Under the pieces are notes generated by a model. The model had not been told where the DNA came from, made no database searches, and was given only the letters and a program-made list of their open reading frames with translations. From positions 2,108,082-2,172,081 of the forward strand of contig JAVTLE010000011.1 of NCBI GenBank assembly GCA_033439295.1: DNA of 64,000 nt. Direction: 5' to 3'. The DNA comes from Deuterostichococcus epilithicus. Taxonomy: Eukaryota; Chlorophyta; Trebouxiophyceae; Prasiolales; Stichococcaceae. A program made the position numbers and the translations under genes. Shown here in pieces: positions 1 to 12,241 of the stretch (the first letter of the stretch is position 1; each line of letters begins with the position of its first letter).

Positions 1-235
1 CGATCGTTCATCGTCCTGACATGAAATCTGGCTCCTCGCAATCTGATCGCATTTCGATTGACGGCAAATAAAGGGTACCCGTCCAAGACACCGAAGCAAA
101 GGTGGAGTCGTGAAAACACATGCAAGTCTTCTGTCACGGATGGCCTAGCACTGCTGCATCCAGCCGCTGGCCATCAGTGCTTGAGCAGCCATATTCCCAG
201 GCTGATCACGAGCCACTCTCGATGGTCACGGCCGC

Positions 236-1949
236 TCATGAAGACCAGAGGCTCCTCAAGAAATCCAGCACGGCTTCTGTGTACTCCTGCGGGTGACGCC
301 GTAGGTGCGCGCAGTGGCTGGACTGCTCCCACCTCTTCGCTTGCACCGACAAGCCCCTGCAATGGCATGCCATGTCACCATCGTTCGCAGCAGCGGCGCT
401 GCACAAGTTGTGTTCGGTGGTGGATCTTACTTATGCCATCGCCATGGCTGCACTTCAAGGCGTACACGACCAAGCTGCTGGAAAACATGGGGCTCATGTC
501 CTAGATGTTCTGTCCTCTCATACCCATGCTTGTCCACATGCACGGCATGCGCTGGACCCAAAACTGAGGACAGCCGCTGAGACAAGCGTGCTTAGGGAGC
601 CGGAGACGCACTGCGACCGCTTGTGCTCGATGAGCCTGTCCACCTCCGCAGCGTCGCACAGGTCATCGTCCGCGGAGTACAGGTACAGGCGCGGCACCGG
701 CAACGCCTCCCCCAGCATCCGCTTCCTGCAGCCACACAGATATTCCAAGTCTGTCTTTGCGCGGAGGATCATGACGGATGGGCAGCATTCGGTCAGGACG
801 GGGGTTCATGGCGCCTCTGTGCATCTGCAAGAGCGAGAGCAAGAGCACGACCTCGCCTGCGTGACGGCTGTGGTGATTGTGCCGGTGGACCAAGCCAGAT
901 CAATGGCCCGCGGCAGGGTGGCAAACTCTATGTAGACCTTGCGGCAGACAATGGCTGGAGCTGGGCAAGTCGTGATCACGCAAGGGGAGAGAGAGAGGAA
1001 GATTACACCCACCAACCCCACTCAGGCTGATGAGGCAAGGAGGCGCACCAGAAGCGCTGGGGATAGTTGCCCACGAGCAGCCATGCGAACATGGCGAGCA
1101 CAGCGAAGGTGGCCCGCAGCACCGGCCGCATCAGCGGGCTGGCGCCAGAGGAGAAGGCCTTGGCGCCGCCGCTGAAGTGCATGTAAGCAGGACAGGAGTC
1201 GAAGATGCAGCCTGCCAGCCGCGCTTTCACGTGCTTGTACCTGTAGAGACGGATCCTGAGTATGAGCTGGTGTCCAGTGGGTTCAGGTTGACGGAGCTCC
1301 TGTCGCCCCGACCGCCTGCCTGCCTGCCCCTGCCTGCCCCTCGCAAGTGTCAGGTGACCAGCTCAGGCGTGAACTCGAAGCAGCACGAACCCCGCGGCAT
1401 CTGTTGGGGAAGCTGAAGCTGGGTGTACAAACGTACCTGCTGTCCTCCAGCAGCAGTGTGAATTGCTCGAACACCCAGCACCCGCCATTGCTGAAGGTCC
1501 ACAGCACAAATGGCCTGTGCGTAATGCAGGCAGATGTCTGTTGTCATGCATGTATGAGCTTCCGCACAAAGTACAATCAGCAAACAGAGAGGCAGGAGCA
1601 TAGAGTACAATTCGTGTGGCCCATGCTCTACCATGCTGCCCGCTGTTGCAAGTTTCAGGGTGCAGCTCTGCCGAATGCCCTATCCGGAATGCAATCGCGA
1701 CTCTGGCAAAGTCTCAGCCGCCACCCCGATCACAGGCCCAAGCACATGCCTGTCTGCCGCCTGCTCGCAGTCGGCCAAGAACGCCAGCAGGTCTGTCGCC
1801 CACTGCTGGCGGCCGCGCTCTGAGATGGCGAAGCCGACAGCGGTGGGCTGGATCGTCCGCAGGCTGCTGTAGCCGTGCTCCGCCAGCAGCGCACTGTACT
1901 TGGCCAGATATCGGTCCTGAGAGTTCACCCAGCCGGCCAGGACCTGCAT
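236..1949 (-). CDS. TMEM53-like protein (DUF829 family)
   Basis: Membrane-associated alpha/beta-hydrolase-like protein of the TMEM53/DUF829 family; the family sits at the nuclear envelope/ER in animals, and its role in algae is unknown. Exons read on the minus strand: 1750-1949, 1437-1514, 1049-1240, 608-725, about 431-474, and a last one ending at the stop 236-238. The first exon gives VLAGWVNSQDRYLAKYSALL, the family N-terminal motif. The second gives FSNGGCWVFE (family FSNGG). The third gives IFDSCPAYMHFSGG and a hydrophobic segment around AVLAMFAWLLVGN. The fourth gives RLYLYSADDDLCDAAEVDRL (family 'LYLYS...D'), and the last AHLRRHPQEYTEAVLDFL. The start is the only ATG in frame before the motif (1947-1949). 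Phases close through exon 4; the junction of exons 5 and 6 is not settled. Intron 1 appears to use a GC donor (CAG|GCATGT). Family call is sure, 3' structure less so. Confidence 0.85.
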
Positions 1950-2444
1950 TCCACGAGTATCGGCGGCGGCGTTCGGGACCTTGTGCGCGAGAGCAGCGAC
2001 TTATAAAGTGACCGACGCAACAGGATGTACAACACCAGTCCAGGTTCCGGAAACCAAACAAGACCTCACCACAAACGGTGTGCACTCTGCTGCGCCCTTC
2101 GATACAGTGACCGTGTCGTGCCAAGCTGCGACCATCGGTGCCTGTTGCACCAAATGCGGGTCCGGGTCCGGATCAGCCTGGACTCAGTAAAAGATAAGCA
2201 CTAGCTAAAGGTCTTATCATGTCGCTCGTGAACTCCGTCGCATGTTTTGGCACGGTGCACCTCCGTTTTGCCGAGGTGACTGAGCCGTTGCGTAACCATT
2301 CTGAAACACCGCAGCTGGACGAACTGGCGGCAGCTGGTGAATTCAAGCTGGAGTCTTGCCCGCAATTCTCGGTGCCAAAAGGCTCCCGAGACGTGGCGGC
2401 GAGAAGCTTGAACAAGCTCTCTCTTGAAGCCCACTTCGCATGTG
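1950..2444. promoter_or_regulatory. Divergent intergenic region, TMEM53-like / SDR
   Basis: About 495 bp between two start codons pointing away from each other, so it must hold both promoters. A TATAAAG string lies near 2001-2007, close to the minus-strand start. No gene is visible. Confidence 0.4.
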
Positions 2445-5400
2445 ATGCTGCCATCAGCGCTGGGGAAGGAGTACCGGACGCCCCAGGCTGCTTCCGAGAA
2501 GATGATGGGGGCCGGCGGCGAGGAGGCCCGGCAGCTGCCTACCTCTGAGACGGTGCCGGCCAGTGCCATGGGGCGGTTCGGCACGGACCTGCCAAAGCTC
2601 ATCGGCAAGGTGACGAAAACAACCCGATGACGACGGTTTATGATGCCTGATGCATGGACCAACAGCTACATATACATGCAACGTCCACTGATGATGAACT
2701 GAATGACTCGACGGAGTACATGCAGCGAGACTGCGCAGTTTCCAAGCAGACTGCTGCAGCATGGTTTGCCAATATATCTGTCGGGTTGTCATGTGTCCGT
2801 GGCCAGGGTCTCCAGCCACGATCGCATGGCGCATTGGGCTACTGCGCATGCGTGTTCTTGTCTGCATGAACAGCACGGCATGCCTATCAACAACCTGCGC
2901 GGCTGCCTGTGAAGCACGCAGGTGGCGCTGGTCGCAGGCGGCGACAAGCACCTGGGCGCCGAGATCGCAAAGGTCTGTAATGCTGAACGAACGAGCTTTT
3001 ATTTGCCGGGCGCTGCGTGCGTGCATAGCATGTGTCAAGTCTCGGGCTGGCCACGGATCACCATGAGTGGGCTCATCAGTGCAAGCACCCATTTTTGGTG
3101 TACTGGTTTCCAGCATATGACACGGCCTCAGCCGCATCACACCCTCAGCATGGCATCGACACATCAAGCATTCATATATTCTGGCATTCAATTCGGACGG
3201 CGGTAGTTAGGTTGCTGGCAGCAGGGCATGCACCGACACCAGCGGCTGCTGCACGCGCAGGCGCTGGCAATGGAGAGCGCGTCGATCGCGCTGCACTACT
3301 ACAGCCCTGCCAGCAAGCTGGCGGCGGGCTCCACCAAGATGGCCATTGCCTCGCACGGCGGCGACTGCGAGGTCTTCCAGGCCGACCTGACCAAAGTGAT
3401 CATACCTTATTGTCCAAGGCTACTACTCGCCCAGCGGCACATACACGTCATGCACGTCAGATTGGTCGATCAAATGCCTGGGGTCCCACAAGCCTTTGGA
3501 GTGGCTGCAACCTATATATAGCGCGGGCCGCGCAGGGTCCCGCAGCAGCTTTCACCGACGACAGATAGTCCACCAGGCAGGCATCACTGCATGCGCTACC
3601 TGGTGGGCGTACTGGCATCGGCATCGCGTCGCTGCTTGTTGGGTATCAGCGCGGTGGCAATCACGGCTGCCATCGCGAATTACAGCGGCCAACCAGATGG
3701 TGACCATCAACCTCACTCGCAGCTTTGTCCAGCTGATATGAACATGTGTGGCATGCAGGTGACAGAGGCGGAGAGGCTGTTCCATGATGTCATCAAGCAC
3801 TATGGCCGCGTCGACATCGCCGTCAACGCGACTGGCAAGCACTTTAAAAAGCCCATCGTCGAGACCAAGTCCATCGATTTCGATGAGGTACCGCCCAATA
3901 ACTCGTTGGCACGGTTGCTCAGAAGTGCACGTCGCGCCATGTGATGCTGCAGCCCACACTCCATGTACGGTGGTGTGTCTGCTGCCCGTTCTGATGAAAG
4001 AGGGTCGTAGCTCCTGTGAAAGCGCCACTGCTGCAGCAGCTCCATGCCATTGCACATGATCAACCGCAGCGTGAAGCCTCCTCTTTGGCTGCAGATCACG
4101 GCCGTCAACGCCAAGGCCAAGTTCCTGTTCCTGCGGGAGGCCGGCAAAACCTTGTCTGATGGCGGCAAGATCGTCACGTGCGCTGTTCGTTTATCGTTGT
4201 CCAGCAGCTCCATGCCTGGGTAGCACATGTCACTCTTGCAGGTCAGACTCATCATGGAAGCTCGTCTCCAGACAGGAGGCCGAGGCTGCGATTGGCGTGA
4301 TTCTGTCCACACCGGAGTGGCAGCAAGCATGCAGCAGTGCACAGTGCAATGGACTTCCCCCCACCGCACACGCCACTCCACTCCATTAAATGGCGTGCTC
4401 GCAGCCTGGCAACGCTCACTAGCCTGCTGGCCACCGCTGCCGCATGCATGGCTTGGCGTGTGCCTGCATGCAAAGGGTTACAGTTTTGCCGGCGGTAATG
4501 CTGCTCGCAAGCCGCTGCCCTCAGTGCCAATTGTTGTAGGGTCCTCTGGAGCCGAGCCTCTGCATGTCTGTGCTCACCACAGCATCAATACGGGCGCCTG
4601 CGTGTGGCGGCAGGGCAGCAATGGCGGCGGGGTTCTCGTGCAGACAGAAATGGCCATCAAACCCTGCTCACAGGCCCCCGTAATATGCGCTGCCGCAGGG
4701 CCCTGGAGCGCCAGCTGGGCCTGCCGCTGTGCGCGGTGCAGTACAGCAGTGTGTTGCAAAGATTGGGCGCAGACACGGTGTCGGAGCAGCACTTCTGATG
4801 GGGCACTGCAAAGACAATTGACGATGCTGGCGGCCGCCGCTGACGAGTCACCGCGTGCGCCACTTCAGGGTGCTGAAGAGCCAGCTGGGGCTGCGGCTGT
4901 GCCCGCTGTACAGCGTGTGGATGGGCGCCGAGGCGGCGGCGGAGCAGTACTCGAAGGCAGCATCCAAGGAATTCGCCCACCAGCGCATCTCCGTCAACTG
5001 CGTCGCCCCTGTGCGCACTGCCGCTCTGTATGACGACTGTTCTGCCATGGGTGTCCGCTCCGCGCAGCGAGTCCACACGCACTGGACTCGGCCGGGATGC
5101 CGGGTTGGACTGCATAGCCCAGGCCACTGATTGAAACGTAGTTATCGACCCAGGCACTGCGCCAGAAATGTGGCGAGCTCCAGGTACACATTGCACAGTG
5201 TTCCTGCAGCTGATGCATGCGCCGCCGGGGTGCTGGTGCTCCTGCCCGGTCTATCTGGCTGAACTCGTTGTGCCCCACAAACTCTGGTCGGACTCTGCCA
5301 TGCCCGCCCGTAGGGTCTCATGCCACCGTCGAGCGGCGCATGCCATGAGGCGCCCCACTGCACAGTCACTGCTCACTCCTCAGTGTCTCCCATTCCCCAC

Positions 5401-5971
5401 GCAGGGCCCCATGCTGCCGCCGCATGGTGCGTGCCAGGAGGCGTCCCACCACACAGTCACTGTTGTCCGGCTGATTCCGTCATTACCCCCCGCAGGGCCC
5501 CATGCTGCCGCCGGGCGGCGCCTGCCAGGAGGCGCCGGAGGTGCTGGAGGTGCAGCGCGCCGCCAGCATGACCGGCGAGCTCACCAAGGAGGAAGACGTG
5601 GTGCCGTTCGTCGTCTTCCTGTGCACCGACGGTGCGCCATGTCATCGAATGTGTTGTCGATTTGCCACGCGGCAATGCGAAAGCATGGGAGTCGCCGCGT
5701 TCCTGGGCGACACGCTCCAAGCCCTGCCTCGTTTCCCTGCCAGGCTGTGCGTTGACGGTGCGCCTTGCTGGTTGATGCGGATCGCCTTGGCCCCAGGCGC
5801 AGTGACAGAGTGACGACGGCCTCGTCGTGCCTCTTCCTTGTCTGCTCACCCTGCCGGTGACCTGCTGCTCTACATGTTCCTGACGCTGGTGTCCGACTGT
5901 CATTCGCAGCTGGATGGTGGGTGTCCGGCCAGACCGTCTGTGTAAACGGCGGCTATTGCGCGAGCCGCTGA
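2445..5971 (+). CDS. Short-chain dehydrogenase/reductase with altered active site
   Basis: Rossmann-fold oxidoreductase of the SDR superfamily, 300 aa, substrate unknown. Eight exons with all phases closing: 2445-2609, 2922-2972, 3261-3395, 3759-3887, 4095-4177, 4869-5010, 5496-5631, 5910-5971. It reads LIGKVALVAGGDKHLGAEIA (NAD(P)-binding glycine loop; as I recall, one bacterial SDR branch has AGGxKNLGG here), then EVFQADLTK, GRVDIAVNATGKHFKKPI, ITAVNAKAKFLFLREAGK, EFAHQRISVNCVAP and a C-terminus GWWVSGQTVCVNGGY. The canonical YxxxK catalytic pair falls at WMGAE, so Tyr is Trp and Lys is Glu; a Ser (LKSQLG) is retained. The active site may be dead or changed. Start chosen as the first ATG of the open frame feeding exon 1; an earlier exon is not excluded. 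Two introns hold copies of the following exon (listed separately). Confidence 0.88.
4695..4753 (+). repeat. Exon-edge echo of SDR exon 6
   Basis: Intronic copy, about 170 bp upstream, of the acceptor and start of the exon at 4869. The shared core is CCAGCTGGG(C/G)CTGC(C/G)GCTGTGC, preceded by CAGGG in both. Its peptide ALERQLGLPLC matches VLKSQLGLRLC of the real exon. Past that the copy loses the pattern and reaches a stop, so it is probably a decoy or rarely used alternative exon. Confidence 0.75.
5309..5462 (+). repeat. Two tandem echoes of SDR exon 7
   Basis: Two copies, at about 5309-5373 and 5401-5462, precede the real exon edge (5492-5545) with about 91 bp spacing. The nearer copy shares 21 consecutive bases starting at the CAG acceptor, then a 12-base block TGCCAGGAGGCG. 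The farther copy is more diverged but shares CACAGTCACTG with the nearer one. The nearer copy keeps an intact CAG|GG acceptor and could act as an alternative 3' splice site. Confidence 0.85.
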
Positions 5972-6442
5972 GTAGGGGTGGGTTGGGCACGAGCAGCAGG
6001 CATGACGGCAGCAGCAGGCATGACGGCCACCATGAGCTGGCACATGCCCGGCTCACGCCGCCGCCAACATACCGTGAAGATGCATTATCAACGAAAGCTA
6101 TACGAGGGATTGCTCGCGAGGCTTGCTCGGTATGCTCTTGCATCCAGTGTCCTCGAAGGGCTGTAAGATTGGCCATCTTTGCAGCAAATCGCTGCCACAG
6201 AAAACCCAGGAGGATGTGAATGGTGCTCCCAACTGGACTGTCAGGTATCATGGACCTTTACCCTCTCCATCGAGCGGCTGTAGCGGTCACGTTCATGGAG
6301 CAACTGCCCTCGACATTTCAATATCAGACTACAATGGTCAAGTGAGGCCTGTGCCCGCGTGACACAATCCCCAGCGACAGCTTCTGAGATCTCACAATCC
6401 TAGTGACAAGCGAGTGAAGACTACCAGGGCCTGCAGCGGCCT
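5972..6442. other. Convergent intergenic region
   Basis: 3' flanks of two converging genes. A short tandem repeat GGCATGACGGCAGCAGCA / GGCATGACGGCCACCATG lies around 5999-6034. Nothing else is recognised. Confidence 0.5.
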
Positions 6443-8856
6443 TCATGGCGCGGGCTGCATGTGCTGGAGCGCCGCCGCCAGCACCGACTGCCCCCACTCC
6501 GTGATGCCCTGCGTGGTGATGCGCTGCGAGTCGTTCAGGCCCTTGGTGACCACGGCGCTCAGCAGCTGCACCACCGCCAGCGGGCCGCCCGGCTGCACCG
6601 CCGCCGCTGCCGCTGCCTGCTGCAGGGTGACCTCAGCCGCTGGAGCCTGCGCATCCTCGGCCGCAGCCGCCGCCGCCGCCGCCGCGGCTGGCGCCGCCGC
6701 TGCCGCGGCATCTGCCAGGGCGCCTGCNCGGCCGCCGGCCAATGGCCCCCCCGCCGCCTCTGCGAGCTCCGCCGGTGTGGACGCTGGCCCCCGCTGGCTN
6801 GCCCGTGGCAGCTGCTGCCGCTGAGGCGGCGCCGGCGGCGGCGGCGGCGGCGCCGCTGCGGCTGCGTTGCCGCTCCTCGTGAGGCGGCCATCTGCCCGTG
6901 GCAGAGGCTGCGGCACCGCCGAGGCGGTGGCGACGCCGCCGCGCGCTGCCTGTGCCATGGCTGCTGCGCTGCCCTTCTGCGGGGCGTGTTTTGGCGGCCT
7001 GCCTCGCCGTCCCGGCGGGCCTGGCTCAGCGGCCGAGGTCGCCGCGGCGCCTGCCGTCTGTGCCACTTTGCCGCCTGCCGCAGCCGCTGTGGCCTTCCTC
7101 GGGCGGCCTGGGCGCCTGCGCACAGGCGCCGCTGCAGCCTCAGGTGGCTCGGACTCGCTGCCGTTGTTGACTGATGGTAGTTCGATCCCAAGACCGTCGC
7201 CGCCGCCGTGACCGCGCCCCGCGCCGCCTTCACGGTTCAGAGTCATGAGGCCGCNNACGCGGCCTCCGCGACTGCCTCTTGGCCGGCCGTGCTGGCCGCG
7301 GTAGCCGCTGCGGCCGCGGCCGCGCCCTGCCCTGCCGCTGCCTCGGCCGCCTGCCGCTGACGCCGGTTGCGAGGCATTGACGTCCATCAGCCGGCGCTTT
7401 GCTACGGGCCGGCCCGGAGGTGCCGAACCCTCTGCGGCCGACCGCTTCCGGTGATGCAGTGCCGCGCCGCCAGCGCCGCCGGAGTCTGCCCCTAGTGGCG
7501 GTGGCGTAAGTCCATTGCCCGGCCCGGCGCCGCTGTCGTCGCCGTCTCCGCTGTCGTGAATGCTGCTGCGGCGGGCGCCGCCGCCGCTGCCGCTGTCCTC
7601 GCTACTGCTGCTGATGGTAAACCCACTGCTGTCGCCTTGTGTGGGCGGCCGCTGCTCGTTGGACATGCCGTCGGCGCCGCGCCCAGATGGCGTCGCCGCA
7701 TCGCCTGCCCAAGGCGGATGCAGCACGCAGCCCGCGCCGCCGCGGTGCTTGCGCCACACGTGCTTTGGTCCGCTGGCCAGAGCCCTGCCCAGCAGGGCGC
7801 GCCGCTGCCTCAACACCTGCGCCGCCATGTCCTGTTCGTCAGCGTCGTGAGCCCATCACGCAGGCTCCAGGCAGTCGTGGGAAGCTCGAAGCAGTGTTGA
7901 CTGGTGCCTTCACCTGGATGTGGTGGTCGAGCCACATTTGGCGATCCGCTTCCGACATCATGTCCTTCCCACTTCCGCCGGCCGCAGGCTGCGCTTCTAG
8001 CACCGCCTGTGTCTCCTCCAGCTTGCTGATCACCAGCTCCTGCGAGAAGGACACCACAGATGCCATCAAGGCAGCCTGCACAGCAAGCCAGCACCGCTTT
8101 CAGGCAGATCAGCACTTGCGGGCGGTCGTCACTCCTCAGCCCCAGCCGTACGCACACAGGACAGACTGAGAGAATGTGTGCCTTCTGGTAGAGACGGTCA
8201 CATTCTCCCCGTCGGCATGGTTTCTCCACTGAAACAAGGCAGCAGCACAGTTTGTTGCAACCTCCGATGCGGCAGCAAAACCTTCAAGGAGGTTGTGCTG
8301 ACAAAACGATCACCTGAACCCAAGGCGTCTGCGGCACGGCGAGCGGGTCCTGCGGTGCCACATCGTTCGCGGTGCGCACGCGGCCCGCGCCATGCATCGC
8401 AGGCGTCCAGGCTGCAGCCGTCATCAGTGCCGTTTGACTCGCAGCGTAACATACCGTGAAAGAATTGATGTGGCACTGAGAGCGCCATGCGTCGATCCAG
8501 AAACCTTGTGGAGACGCAGGAGTCGAAACGAGGGGGCACTCGCCGTGGGATGAGCCTCCAGTAGACTCATCGAGTGGCCTGCCACGCTGCCCCTTTTGCT
8601 CTGCCAAGACAGCACTGGAGCATCCGCTTTACGCCACCCAGAAGTAATCAATAGGCCAGGCAAAGGAGAGGCAGGACGCGCCTCGAGGCTGTCCATCTTT
8701 CTTGCAGACCAGCGAGCAGGCGGTGGCTGTGTGGCTTTTTGCCGAATTGGCTATGAAGGCGACGTTGGCGCACGTCACCATGTGGCCGCAGCGGTGGCAC
8801 ACGAGACAGAACCGACCGTCCACGAGCTTGAAGGGCTTCGTGAACAAGGACTGCAT
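6443..8856 (-). CDS. Ala/Pro-rich AT-hook-like nuclear protein, paralogue A
   Basis: Function unknown; probably chromatin-associated by composition. Supported exons (minus): one ending upstream with ATG at 8856, then 8314-8411, 7914-8039 and a 1389-bp last exon 6443-7831; the last three join in phase. The 8856 exon encodes a Cys-rich segment (RFCLVCHRCGHMVTC). The next ends DPLAVPQTPWVQ, followed by ELVISKLEETQAVLEAQ. The last exon has an acidic/Ser tract, an RG-rich stretch (GRAGRGRGRSGYRG), two AT-hook-like cores (RRRPGRPRK and GRRGRPPKH), poly-Ala and poly-Pro, and ends in ITEWGQSVLAAALQ before the stop at 6443-6445. Ns at about 6728, 6800 and 7255 interrupt the low-complexity part. It is homologous to the divergent gene at 9917-13628. 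The 5' end is uncertain; another coding-like stretch (LSRKVQTLDVCLLRAGAS, about 8890-9000) may belong upstream. Confidence 0.65.
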
Positions 8857-9916
8857 TCTAGCTCTGCTGTTGCAGCACGTTGTGTCGCGGATCGTAACGC
8901 ACAGATCAGAAGGTCCAGAACGCCAGTGACGACCACATTGGATGCTCCGGCTCGCAGAAGGCAGACGTCGAGCGTTTGGACCTTCCTTGACAGCAGAGGG
9001 CTGAGCAAAATTCCAACGTCTCGCCCCCGGCCTTGGGTTGATCGAGTTGTGCGACTCTTGTTACGCTGCGTTTGCCAAGGTGCCAACTCCGAAGTACTGG
9101 AGCCACCACAACCCAGACGAGGCTCACATCCGCCAACTTCTCGGGTGAGTTTCCTAGCGCCGACCTGGATGATCCACAGCATCGGCGCACTTCTGCTGCT
9201 TTAAAGAGGCTGCTTCAAAGTGGGTGTCCCATGTTGATCCTGCGACGTCAACTCAAATTTGTCCAGGTCAGCATGCGCGGGATCTCGGTGTGCACGAATG
9301 CTGCGCAGTTGCTGACAGCATTGAGTATTATTGAGGATGTTTCCATGCAGTAAATCTGAATACAACTGTGCGATGCCACCTTTGAAGCACCCCCTTTTCG
9401 CCAAAACATCTAGGGCGATCTGCACGGGATGCGGCCATTTACGACCGGCGCTGGAAGACCGCGCTAGCGCTGAAGCTTACCACCAGCGGCATACGAACGC
9501 GCGTTGCCCGATTGCATGCACTATAGGAGAGGAAACGGACGCAGGTGCGTCGGCTCAGGAATCGCTCGTCTTTGCGACACTGAACGGTTTTCGAAGTGTG
9601 CATGACGACTCCTGCATGACACACTCTGCAGTTGGCACACGAAACGGTTTTAAACGCCAAAGCTTAGGTTTATCCATGCCGTAGCGCTTCCCGATTCTCA
9701 TTGCTAGAAACCGGCCAGCGTAGCGCAGCCAGCCGATATGTGTGTCGCTTCATTGGCAACAAGAGAGCCTTTCCTCTTATCGGAAGCTCCTACTCATCTG
9801 AGGATGCCAGACGCACCACCTCCTTCCCATCTCATCCCCGGATGTGCATAGAACGGCGGCACACGGCTGCCGGCTGAAGAATGAATACCTACCCGAGGAA
9901 CGACTGTCTCTTGCAG
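8857..9916. promoter_or_regulatory. Region between head-to-head paralogues
   Basis: About 1 kb that must contain both promoters and probably 5' exons of one or both genes. It is less GC-rich than its flanks from about 9150 to 9780. On the plus strand one open stretch near 9030-9142 (CDSCYAAFAKVPTPKYWSHH, ending at a GGTGAGT donor) looks like an exon, but its phase does not fit the exon at 9917 directly. Confidence 0.35.
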
Positions 9917-12208
9917 GCGACACGCCAGCGCGGGTGGCGGACGGTGACGGGGGACACTTTGTGCGGGCGTGCGATGACGCCGCACCCCACGACCCGTACG
10001 CCATGCCCCAGACGCCCTTTGTGCGCCGCCTGGTGCTGCGCCAGCTGGCCGCCACGGGTGGCAGGCTGGAGGAGCTCCGCGTCATGCTGGCTGGCTTCCT
10101 GGACGGCGACGGGGCCGCACCGGTGCGTCTTGTGGCTGGTCTGTCCTCGGGAGACCTCTCGGCAACACGCTCTCGGCAGCATTGCATGCGAGTCTGGAGG
10201 GCTGCAGCTCCATCGAGCCGAGCAGCGGCAACACACGACTGTGCTCACGGTGTGATCACCTCTTGCAACGTGCACATCGTCAGCACGCTCAGCTGCAGTT
10301 GTCTGGGCTGCTGGACTTGCTGGACAAAAGGGCTCCAGAAGACACTTGTCCAAAGTGCACGTCAGACGGATACTGCCGCAGGAAGAGCGTGGCCTGGCGG
10401 CTGGTCATATGGCGGAGCTGCGGCCGTTTCTGGACGGCGTTGCCAGCCGCGCGGAGCTGCTGCAGGTGACATCAACGATGCCCCACCAGCAAGAAGTCGG
10501 ACAGCGAACCGGGTGGCAGCAGAAGAGAAGCATCCGCTGCCCTGTGCAGCGCCATGCAGCTGGCGCGAATGGATGTGTCATTCGTGCCTGGGGCGGCGCC
10601 GACGCCCCTGTAACAACCTTGCGCGCTGTCGTGATGTAGAGGGCTGAGGAGCGGGGCCATGCGCATGTGTGGCGGCGGTCCGGTGGCGCCAATGGCAAAG
10701 GCGCGTGGGAGCTGCACCCGCTGTCTGGATCGCCCCACAAGAACGTCCGAGGCATCGGTGCCGCTGCAGGTGCGCATGGTGGCTCACATGCACAGTGCAA
10801 ACAGGTTTGATACAATGGGCTGCCGGAACCCCCTTTCTGTGTCTTGGCCCCACCGCTGGTCACCTGCCTCGTCGGCTGTGGCCTCCTCGCCAGGTCCCAG
10901 CTTCAGAGAATGCCAGCTGCGAGCACATGCTCGACGGCTGTGCGCTGCCTGCTGACTGGGTCCAGAAAGCATCCAAAGAGCCCAGGTCCACTGCTGCCCC
11001 TGGTGCCGCTGCCGGCAGGTGTGGCAGCAGGAGGTGTGTCACATGGTAACAGCGCCCGGTCGGCCTCGGTCCAGCAGCAGTCAGATGCAGCGGCGCGGTC
11101 CCAGCCGTCGACGTCGCCGCGACCGCCGCTGCAGCCGCTGATGGCGGCGCGGCAGCGGGGCGCCGGCGCGGCGGTGGAACCGGGCCGGCGCTGGTCAGGC
11201 GGCACTGGTCTCCCGCCCAGCAGCTGCTCGAGGGCCAGCAGTCCCTCCACCCGCCTGCGTATGCCCAAGCAGGAGGCGCCACAGCTCATGCGGGGGCGGC
11301 TGTCGCCAGAGCCGTCCGGCGCGGCGCTTGGCCTGCCGCGGCGGCTGGCGGCCGCCGCCGATGCGGCGGCCGTCGGCGAGATGGAATGCAAGCCGCTGCC
11401 GCGGCCGCGCAGCAGCCAGCAGTGGGAGGCGCCGCTCGCGGCGCCGCACGGCATGCCGCGGTACTGTCTGCTGATTGCTGAGGCGTCGTTGCGGGCCATG
11501 CCAGCGATTGGNGCCGGGNNTGNCCCNNCAGCCGCGGCGGNGAGCTCGCCGGCCGCCGCGTCAGGCGGTGCAGCCCGCACGGCCGCCCACACGCCGCCGC
11601 CGGAGCAAGGGGGAGCGGAAGTGCGGGAAGCGTCGCCGCCTCACCCTGAACCAGCTGGGCCGGCCGCCGCGGCAGATGACGCCTCCGCAGCCTTCATGCA
11701 GGAGGTGATTGCCCTGACGTGTGCCTATGAGATGCTGACTGGAGCACATCGCAGGCAGGGCATAACGTGGCGTCCCAGGACCAGAGCATGTTTTGAATAG
11801 TGGGAACCCAGGAGGTGCTTTGAACCGCATCAGCAGAGAGAGGCGTTGAAACCTACCGGCTTCTGCCTGCTGTTAGTCAGCTGTCTCTCACGGCGTGTTA
11901 CTCCACGCTGTTGGCGTGCAGGACAGCATTGCCTCGCCAGTGGAGCGGGGTGTCCCTCGGGACACGCCAGCGGCTGTGGAGGCCACCAGTGCCGTCGTCG
12001 GCGAGGTGGCGTCGCGGGAGGCACTGTCGCAGCGGGCTGCTGAGCACCCGGCGCCGACGGCGCAGCGGCCGGGGCCGGCAGTGCCGTTCGCGGCGCCGTT
12101 GGCTGCAGGCGCTGGCCAAGCGGCGGCAGATGCAGAAGACGGCATGTCGCCGGCCCTGGACGCAGATGCAGATGCGCGCAGCTGGCTGAGCGTTGACCCA
12201 AAAACTGC

Positions 12209-12241
<33 letters not shown>

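Noticed and set aside
4227-5033. Long plus-strand open frame over the SDR introns and exons
   Set aside because: It runs through introns in a frame different from the conserved SDR exons; shadow only.
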